This document shows positions 55,817 to 64,000 of a stretch of DNA of 64,000 nt, piece by piece. Below the pieces are notes generated by a model that was given only the letters and a program-made list of their open reading frames with translations, searched no databases and was not told the origin of the DNA. Within the stretch, counting starts at the first letter, position 1. Each line of letters begins with the position of its first letter. The stretch comes from Adiantum capillus-veneris (taxonomy: Eukaryota; Streptophyta; Polypodiopsida; Polypodiales; Pteridaceae): positions 29,624,396 to 29,688,395 of the forward strand of contig CM043960.1 in NCBI GenBank assembly GCA_014529385.2. The letters are read 5' to 3'. The position numbers and the translations under genes are program-made.

Positions 55817-57451
55817 TTAGTCATCTTGCCCTATTGCCCATCCAATCCCTGTAGGACTGGTATCTACTGTCACAATCACTAGCCTTTGACACTCATAGTC
55901 TACCTTTCTCAAAGTCGTTGCTGATTGGAGTAACTCCTTTAGCTTTTTCATGGATTTTACATGTGCTTCTGTCCATTTAAACTTTTGATTCTTTCTAAGC
56001 AGCTGATAAAGAGGATCAGCTACATGTGCATAATGTGGAATCAAAATAACATAGAAGACACATGCTCCCAGAAACCTTCTAACCTCAGTGATGCTAGTGC
56101 ATGTTTCTTTCATTCTTTGGATGGCATCTACCTTTGATGGACAAGGTTTCCTACCATATGGCCCGCACATGTGCCCCACAATGAGCACTTCTTTGACACC
56201 AAACATAGACTTTTTCCCTGACAATGTAAGATTCACTTCTTCCAACCTAGAAAAAATTTTATCACAATCATTTATGTGATTTACCACAAACCTGCGACAT
56301 CCCTTGAGATCCAAAGCTTCATCTTTGTCACTTTCTTCACATCCTTTGATAGGAAAATCATCAATGAAAGGCATTGTGATTTGAGGAATAAAGTCACGTA
56401 AGACCTTATTCATCCCATTCATCATATGTGCAACCGAGTTGGTTGCTCCCTGTGGCAAAGTACACATCCTTACCAAACCTAAAGGTGTCCTCATGGTTGT
56501 CAAGTCTCTGCTTTTGATTGCAAGCTGAAATCGATCATACCCTGAGTAGAGATCCCCCATTGAGTAGATTGCCCTCCCTGCAAACGCCTCTGCAAATTCA
56601 TCCACAATTGGACCTGTACCTACATTTCTAATTGTCACCTTGTTCACTGGTTGCATATCTTGGATGAAGCGTAGAGAACCATTCTTCTTTGGAACTGTGA
56701 ACCACCTGTTTGAGTATGGAGCACAAAAAGGCTCCAAGATTCCCATTTTGATTTTCTCATTCAGTAGCTCTACTAACTTTGGCAAATGAGCCTTTGGAAC
56801 CAGAATAGGCCGCAGATTCCAAGGCACATGAGGTATTGTGAAAATTACCATAGGAGCTACAATATAAGGATCAACACATCCTATCTCATGTGGCTCAAAT
56901 GCAAAAGCCTTACCATGCTTTGAAAGCATTTCTTTGAATCCCTTTGTCTCCTCCTGTGTTAGAAACTCCTCGCAACCAATCTGCAACTCTTGAAAAGACT
57001 CCTTTGTGAAGGTATGCCCGATCTTTTTAGGATTCCGCAAACTTGGTTGTAAAGAAGCCTGTTCAATCTTTTCCCTGTTGTTGGGTGGTAAGGGTGAAGC
57101 TACTGGTTTCACCTTCTTTGCTACACTCTTGTATTTAGTGTCAACATGGACTTCTGGGCCAACTGTTTGGCTTTCTTTAAAGGCTTCTATCACTTGATAC
57201 ATTTTCATAGAGCAAACTTCCACAACTTCATTTTCAAGATGCAAACTAAACCTCATTATAGCATAAAGCTCACCCATAGTATCTACAAAAGAAACTTGTT
57301 CACACAAACCCAAAACATTTTCAGTAGGCTTTAGCAACCCACTCTTTTTCATGTCTATTTGTACATTATTCACATAATGCCTCTCATATCTCTTCAAATC
57401 TTCAAGTTTTGTAAAACATACTGATCCATTCCTTGTTACCAAGGAGCTCAT
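55817..57451 (-). pseudogene. Family D reverse transcriptase
   Basis: Minus-strand motifs: LVPKAHLPKLVELLNEKI, YSNRWFTVPKKNGSLRFIQD, AIYSMGDLYSGYDRFQLA (catalytic Asp), TPLGLVRMCTLPQGATNS and MPFIDDFPIKG (FIDD at 56357-56368 in place of the usual YxDD). Further motifs are VGHMCGPYGRKP, RRFLGACVFY and a closing VTVDTSPTGIGWA that leads into RNase H. It copies element RNA into DNA. The FIDD box and PLGxxR/LPxGATNS block recall reverse transcriptases of fungal-type Ty3/gypsy elements more than common seed-plant lineages. Confidence 0.8.
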
Positions 57452-57720
57452 CGAGAAAGTTTCACCTATTTTTGGATCAGGCGAGACCCTTTTTCTTTCT
57501 GTACCACTGCAATCCCACTTTACAATGGTACTTGGCCAAAACCCATCATTTCTCTATGATCATGAAACTCTTTGCTTACCTTTGGTAGAGGATGTTCTCT
57601 GAGGTTGTCACGATTTCTTTCATGGTTTACACAGACTGTGAGAAATTGGACAGCTCGTTTAGCATCTTTGCTACATATTCTAGCATATGCTGAGCCATCG
57701 CCCATAACCTTTGTTTCCAT

Positions 57721-59652
57721 TCAAACTCCCACAATGTAGAATTGTCCAAGGATGAGATGATATGAAGATGTATCCTGTACAAAGAAGTTTTGGTCAATCT
57801 TTACATCACCTATTGTCACCTTCACACCTAGACATGCTGCATACAATTCACCGGATGAATTGTTTGCCACTTTTACCATCCAACCATGATCTGTGTCCAT
57901 TGGCCATTTGCACTTGTTGTAGAGACTCTTTGACATTATGTTTATTTCTGAACCATGGTCAATCAAGGCAAAAAATGGCTCTTCAAGATCACCTACCTTG
58001 ACCAAAGTTTCTGTAGTAGCCCTTGCCCAATGACTTCGTAAATAGTAACTCCTAGGAATATCTTCAACTTCTTCATCATCATTTGAGAAATGCACTTGCT
58101 TCACTCTCCCACTAGATTGGTAGCATCCTACCATAGCTCCATCATTCTCCTTATTTTGCAGTTGCATCCCTTGTGTCTTCGAGGTTTCCCCTTCAACCTG
58201 TGGACGAGAAACTTCAGCAAGGGTTTGCCTCTTCCTCTTGATGATGTCAATGATCTCCTCGTGGAATTCACGCTTTGCAATGCCAAGAACTTCTCCCAGA
58301 GTGAACTCAATCTTGCTATTCAAGATCCTTTCCTCCAAGACTTTCTTTAAATCTGTAGCAACCTCAATATCAGATTGTAGTTTATAAGTTGGGCCTTTTG
58401 TCTTACCTTTCGTTGGCTCTTTCTTCTTTCCTGTTGTAGACTCCTCCATGAGTACTTCAGGTGGAGATGCTCCTTGTGTTGAGGGTGTTTGAGAAGGCAT
58501 TGAGTCGCTTCTTCCCCCACTTCTAGAAGCTCTTTTTGATGGTCCTTCATCAGCATTCTCACGTCTGCCCTTCTCTTCTACAATTGCCTCATTTTGTTGG
58601 CATTTTGTAATGTAGGCATGCACTGACAATGAGTCCACCGGATCATTCCATCCTATTTCTAGACGTATGCAATCACCTGCTTCATGTAGAATCTCTTTTG
58701 TAAGCTTTCCCTTTTTAGCTAATTGCATGACATTTGTCCAAATTTGACCATGATGGTCACTCACCTCTTCATCACAAAAATGTTCAATTTTTACTCCATA
58801 AGTAGCTGCCTCAACTGAAGAGGTGGCATGCTTGGTTGCCATATCTTCAACTAAGGTTTGCATTCCCCCCTTCCCAAAGTTAGTTCTCAAGGGTAGACCT
58901 GTCTCTCTTAAGTGGATTTTACCATCCTTAAAAAAGACAACATCTTTTGACAAAGCATCACTAAAATCATCACAATCCCTTCTTACATGGTCTGTACATC
59001 TATTAACAAACCCTTCTTTGGGCTGTCGTCTTTGCCTAGGAAGTGGCCTTGATGGTTGGCCTTTTTCTTCAAGCTTTGCAAACTTCACCTTCAAGTCACG
59101 CATTCCCTTCACAAGCTCATCTAGCATGGACTCATCAAACTTAGGAGCGATAAAAGTAGGCTTTACCATTTTGTCAGAAGTTGAGGTGGAAGGACTTGTA
59201 GTGTTTACTACCATCTTGTCCCTTCTTCTTTGTCGTTTGGAAAGCAGTGAGACAGCACCTTCAACCTCATTCCAGTCAGTCTTTAGTCCTTGCTCAGCAT
59301 CATTATCTTCAAGAAGAAGCTCCAAATTTTCTTGAAACTCTTTACCTGCAGCTTGTAAGAAAAGATCTGTCTTCTCTGCATCTAGTGTGGCCCTTTCTGT
59401 CCTTGTGAGTTGTGCATAGCGCCACTCAAATTCCCTAAGTAGCTCTGTTATTGATAGTCCTTGCTTTGGCTTGACTACCCATTCTAAGAATGTCCTTTTG
59501 GTCACTCTCTCAGAGTCCTCTATGAAATATTCCTCCTTTAAAGCTACTTTGAGTTCTTCCCAATTTCTCCCATGCCCATCTTTAATTGCCCTAACATGCT
59601 CCCTAATTTCTGGAGCAACAACTAGCTCAAAGCTTTGAATCAACATGATCAC
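57721..59652 (-). pseudogene. Family D gag and protease region
   Basis: The gag part (about 58900-59652) begins MIMLIQSFELVV and includes NWEELKVALKEEYF and LREFEWRYAQL. A compact knuckle-like C-X3-H-X4-C (RCTDHVRRDC, about 58990) is followed by VVFFKDGKIHLRETG and NFGKGGM. A Lys/Glu-rich middle follows. The protease near the end (57721-57990) has FFALIDHGSEINIM, with His in the place of the usual Ser/Thr after Asp, and YHLILGQFY. Gag would form the particle and protease would mature it. Confidence 0.7.
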
Positions 59653-59709
59653 CCATGGTTACCCACAAACTCTCACCCTAGCAGATTCACGTCGGGTTCA
59701 CCAAAAATA

Positions 59710-61250
59710 TGTCGAGAAATTTGCGGTCTTGCCAGGAAAGCACCGGGCTTATGGCTGTGAGAGTTTGTGAGAGAACTCAACAAAAACTATATGAAGGAGT
59801 TAAACCATAGATGCCATGAAGAATAGGGTTTGGAAAGAAGTGCAATCAAAGAAGACTCACTCTTTCTCTCTTGCACTCACACACACAAAGAAAGAACGCA
59901 AAAGAGAATGTCAAAACAATACGAAGATGAAAACATCAAGGCTATGGTCATATCGTATCATGGGTAATATGAAAGGTTTAATGGATGAGTTAATGGCATT
60001 CGATCTTGGCTGACCAAATAGGCTACGAATTGTTCTTTGGAACTGTAGTTTTGTGCTTACCATAATATATATATTTTGTCTAGTGATTGGGATTAATTGT
60101 GTGTACAAATCCTCTTGGTTCATAGCAAGATAACTACGCTTACATCAAAAGAAAAATTATAGTCTATGAAAGGTAGTATGATGGGATCCGGTGATAGAAG
60201 TATTTCATTGAGCCTTTCAGGGCCGAAGAGAAACACTATACGTTGTTGAAAGTGTATTTTACGGCTAATCCATACGTTAATTCTAATAGATCGTACAGAG
60301 TGAAAGCGATAGAAATGATCATCATGTGGGTTATTCATCTAGGATAGTATGTGAGAAATGTAGATATGAGAGAAGTGAAGAGATGAGAAGTTTCCCTCCC
60401 AAGCCCTATTCTTGCCCGTAGGCAATAAGGATACTACGGGGAGAGATGTACCTGTAGCAAGAGAACCTAGAGAGGATGAATTACTAAGAATGAGAGAGAT
60501 AGGTTTGGTTAAGGAGATGAGATTAGATACATATATATATATATATATATATATATGTTGGATTAGAGATGAAAATGAAAACAACAAGAAATCAAGAAAA
60601 CATCAATGTAGAACACATCTTACTTGAAACCCTTCGGCACCATTATTGATGGGAGAGAGAAGAAGAGTGGATAATTCCACTTTGATTGATACACCAAGTG
60701 CAAGACCTTCTTTGATTAGAGTTGATCTTCCAAGGTTAGCTTGTTGCAAGAATGGCTAGTCTCCCTCTAGGAGAAAGTGTAGGCTTGGGCTTATGTTAAT
60801 GGCTAAGTACAATTAGGCATTACTACTCACTCCCTCGAGAATTCCTCTCATCAATGGCTTGAATGCTTGAGTTCCTTCCAAGGAAGAAGAGGTCCCCTTT
60901 TATAGGTGAAGGGAACCCCCAAGGGTTTACACAAGAAGAGAGGAGCCAGTGTGAACAGGAATTGCAAAAGTTGGAAATGAGCTGCCCCTGCATGATGTGG
61001 GCAGACTGGGGTCCAGTATTTTGATCATATCTCCTCAACCGTGGCTCAAAATAAAAAAGTAAAAATATGGGCAAAAACTACAGCTCATTAGCTACGATTT
61101 TCATTTTAAAATTGTTTTCCAATTCGGATTGGAACCTTGTGTAAAAAATTCATCAAAATAGGGTCCATTTATGGTAGCAAAAGTCTTCATGTGGTCTCCT
61201 TAGCTTAGACTTTCATTTAATTCCAAAGGACACCTCATGCCATATGAAAG
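59710..61250 (-). repeat. 5' LTR of family D (minus strand), recognisable part
   Basis: Matches 51902-53451 at about 99%. At 59709 it adjoins a primer-site-like sequence (TGGTGAACCCGACGTG on the minus strand). Similarity ends abruptly at 61250. TATAAAAGG box on the minus strand at 60896-60904. Confidence 0.9.
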
Positions 61251-62127
61251 ACCGGGATGGGTGGAGCTAAAACAAACCTAGGGGTGAGACCACATAATTT
61301 GCATAATTAATTGGTCAATTCAGCACCTTCAGAAGAGAATCTGGCTAACACTACTTTGTGTGCAAGTGTACATGCTTTGGTGTTGGATCTACGGCCTCTT
61401 CTGAGTCATCCTCTTCCCTTGCCCCCCGATCTTGTGCTATGGAGAGAGCTTTGTGGCCATGAGGCAGTGTCTTCCCCCCAACTGGCACCCGGTGTGTGAG
61501 TGGTATCTGAGCTCGCTGCCATGGTGGCTTTGCCTCTGATTCACTATATGTATGGACCACCCAAGCTTTGGATGGTCCTGCTTGCAATTGGTGTGTGGTG
61601 GCTCCTCCGTATCGGTCTTTGGTGTTTGTTGGCCCTACTCTTCTTGCCAGCACTGGGCGAGTTGCTTCACTCTACATCGGGGTGTTTGTTGTTGTGCACG
61701 TGAAGAATCTTCTGCTCGATGACTCCCGGGACCGACTATCATGCCCACTGCTTGAAGAGTGCAAGGAACGGCCACGTTTTTGCGGTCTTTTTCTTGTGCC
61801 TTTAAGCCATGCTGGCTTCTCACATCCTTGGAGGGTGTTTCTATTGGCAGGAGTATGCTCTTTGGTGGTTTGTTTGGTGCATGCCATTGGGTATGGTAAG
61901 AGATCACATGTGCTCAAGAAATCAGTGGTTATAAGAGCATGCAATATTTACAAGGGCCCATTTTAAAAGGTCTCTGTTCACACTAATTTTTTCAAAAAAC
62001 TATTATATTTGAAATAGATACATCAAACTTTATCAAAAAAATATGTAAATAAGAGTTCGACCCTACATTCACGTGTAGTCACTCGTGCAGGATCCACTTT
62101 GACCCTTGTCGCACTCTGCATTGGCGT
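61251..62127. other. No recognised gene
   Basis: Moderately GC-rich sequence with open frames on both strands (for example 61311-61499 and 61568-61966 on plus) but no recognisable motif. It could be part of another element interrupted by D on one side and F on the other. Confidence 0.35.
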
Positions 62128-63063
62128 TGTTAGAAGCTGGACACACCCCACGGAGACTAACTACTCGGAGGATTATCATTTTTTTGTAATTATTCATTTA
62201 TAGAGGAAACCTGATTTTTCACCTTGTAAATATTGGGACTTACAGAAGTTTCCAGATTGTATCCCAGTTTTGCTAGATAGATGGAGTAGTTGGTTGATTT
62301 TGGAACTTTAGGGTTTGAGAATTGTAAGGTATATATACCACTTTTTGACCTTAATGAAAGAAACCTTTTGTCATTTTAAAAAACAAGTTTTGAAGTCTGT
62401 GAGTGAGCGTACTGTGTACGAGAGAGAGAGTGAGCTTCATCTTGACGCTACGTGTGCACCGGTGGTCGGAACGAGTGCGGAGAAGTGCAATGTGTTGCCC
62501 CCGACGAGAGCTACGCGCCGATACGTACATTGTACGCGTACAGTCCGGTTTTGCGAGCTCCTTCTACGAGCTTCATCTGGTGATTTGGTGAGCATACGTT
62601 GTCCGATTTTGCATTGCAGCATATCCACGCGTGCACATTGAGTAGAACTACACATTAGGAACTTTAGATTTCAGAAACAAAGACCTGCAAATTTCGGCCA
62701 GACATCCTACGTGATTTTGCACCGTGTGTTTTGGGTTGGGATTTTGGTTCATAGACCTTAGGGAGAGCGACCTATAGGTGTTAGTAGGGTCTCCTTCAAG
62801 TTCTATGGTGTTTCAAGATTGTTTGATGGGTGTTCGGCTCTAGAAAAGCGTTGTAGGAAGTTTTCTCTTATGCACTATTGAAGGCTGTGACTTGGACAAT
62901 TGGTAGAGACCTCTATAGGAATTAGTTAGGAGTCGGTCGAGTGTAGATTGACACCTTATGCTTGCTTCCACGCGCCTACGGGTCGAGCTTCGTCCTTAGC
63001 TGACATTATATGTTAGGTGAGTTCTCACTATGCTGACGTCCGTCGCGGCGTATCCGTGCAACA
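62128..63063 (+). repeat. 5' LTR of a plus-strand family F relative
   Basis: 936 bp from TGTTAGAAGCTGG to GTGCAACA, matching 38648-39584 in inverse orientation. TATATATA box at 62330-62337. Half-site AGACATCCTACG at 62700-62711, downstream of the expected transcription start. A 32-bp duplication of the LTR end/primer-site junction follows (63050 and 63082), so the right edge could also be 63095. Confidence 0.9.
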
Positions 63064-64000
63064 TTGGCGCCAAATGCATGCGTATCCGTCCAACATTGGT
63101 GCCTATGCATGCATATTATGAAGATGCCAATGGATATGCGGAAAACTCTGTCTATTATCCACCGAAAGAACCTTCGACACCAGAACCATGGAGCATTATA
63201 GGAAGCACAGGACCACCAACAGCTGTACAGGCAGCAAGAGAAGGGAGATATAGCTTAGATGAACGAACATTGTTGTTCATAGCCAACGGAGGCATGGGCG
63301 GACAGAGACATGAATACCAACAAAGAGGAGCTCAAGGAGCACCTCAACAACCCAAGGGACCCTGCTATAAGTGTGGTGGAGACCATTGGCTAAGAGACTG
63401 TCCTCATGATAAAATCATTAGAGACTATCCTCATGATAAAATCATGAGGATAGTCTCTTAGCCAACGGAGGCATGGGCGGACAGAGACATGCATACCAAC
63501 AAAGAGGAGCTCAAGGAGCACCTCAAAAACCCAAGGGGCCCTGCTACAAGTGTGGTGGAGACCATTGGCTAAGAGACTGTCCTCATGATAAAATCATTAG
63601 AGTCAACGCGTATTGCACTGAGTGTGGAGTTACTCATTTGATTCCCGATTGCCCTAAAAACCCAAGCAAAGGAGCAAAAACCACCTTGAACATGCTAGAA
63701 ACAGTACCTTCTAGTGGAGGGTCAGAAAATGAAACAATCATACCTATTCATGCGGTAACACAAGCCCAAGCTCATATAGAATGACGAACGAACCCATAGT
63801 TGAAGAGCCAAAAACCGATGCCCAAATTTCAAAAACAAAAAATCAGAGAACCACTTGGAAAACTAGAAAGGAGCGTATGAAAGGTAGAAAGGAACAAGAG
63901 CAAACAGCTCTATCCGAGGAGTTGAAACATACAAAGGATAGATTAGAGAGGTTAGAGGATCTAGCTAGCCTAAGCTCACACACCACGGCAACCATAGCAC
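63064..64000 (+). mobile_element. Internal 5' region of the plus-strand F relative, gag with two zinc knuckles
   Basis: After the primer-site-like TTGGCGCCA, a gag-type sequence follows: YSLDERTLLFIANGGMGGQRH, first knuckle CYKCGGDHWLRDC, second knuckle CTECGVTHLIPDC (about 63618-63656), then NPSKGAKTTLNMLETVPSSGG and a charged coiled segment to the window edge. A ~179-bp block with the first knuckle is tandemly duplicated (63282 and 63461). The element continues beyond the window, so its state cannot be judged fully; at least one rearrangement is present. Confidence 0.65.

Larger units (their letters stand above)
51902..61250 (-). mobile_element. Family D: recent minus-strand Ty3/gypsy element
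   Basis: Both LTRs, primer-site region and gag, protease, reverse transcriptase, RNase H and integrase are recognisable in standard Ty3/gypsy order. The LTRs differ by about 17 substitutions over ~1.54 kb (about 1.1%) plus TA-tract length, so the insertion is recent. The right (5') LTR is recognisable only to 61250, so no target duplication can be checked. Coding parts show about four breaks. It sits against the older relative E on the left. Confidence 0.85.

Noticed and set aside
61311-61966. Plus- and minus-strand frames between elements D and F as a host gene
   Set aside because: Frames on both strands are of similar length, no splice sites or motifs were recognised, and the segment is bounded by LTR sequence; left as unassigned.

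Overview
The window looks like repeat-rich nuclear DNA from a land plant with a large genome, most likely a fern, lycophyte or other non-flowering lineage. This is inferred from the element mix: Ty1/copia with an initiator-Met primer site, several Ty3/gypsy families, a LINE with a YGDD reverse transcriptase, and a Penelope-like element without a visible GIY-YIG nuclease. Long (CT)n, (TA)n and (AC)n tracts are also present. No complete host gene could be supported. One short candidate first exon on the minus strand near 6.12 kb is the only host-like coding signal, and it is weak. No rRNA, tRNA or CRISPR was seen.

Layout. 1-2.47 kb: end of a broken Ty3/gypsy copy (gag, protease, 3' LTR). 2.47-4.91 kb: an LTR element carrying only a gag-like reading region, closed on the right by an inverted 124-bp piece of its own LTR end. 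4.9-9.1 kb: no recognised gene apart from the weak exon candidate; dense CT/TA/AC microsatellites and local duplications. 9.18-13.55 kb: a decayed LINE. 13.55-26.1 kb: a minus-strand gypsy-like element (family B) whose 3' LTR is split by a young, nearly whole Ty1/copia element (14.25-19.53 kb, 5-bp target duplication CTTTA). 26.1-30.9 kb: microsatellites and an ancient tandem duplication. 30.9-36.5 kb: a Penelope-like element between two ~890-bp direct repeats. 36.5-38.6 kb: unclassified retroelement-like reading frames.

38.6-45.8 kb: a minus-strand LTR element (family F) with a long coiled-coil coding region and, upstream of it, a four-unit array of 24-bp palindromes spaced exactly 285 bp apart. 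45.8-49.2 kb: a minus-strand gypsy fossil (family C) with RNase H and integrase, followed unusually by a second retropepsin-like domain and a Trp-Pro-Lys-rich tail. 49.2-51.9 kb: a short LTR (element I) and an older relative (E) of the next element. 51.9-61.25 kb: a recent minus-strand Ty3/gypsy element (D) with ~2-kb LTRs. 62.1 kb to the end: the 5' LTR and gag of a plus-strand relative of F.

The strongest signals for follow-up are the phased palindrome array of family F with its half-site inside the F LTR, the protease-after-integrase order of family C with the WIPK-type tail shared with family B, and the Penelope-like element inside a long direct duplication. LTR elements are described as fossils: parts and approximate state only.
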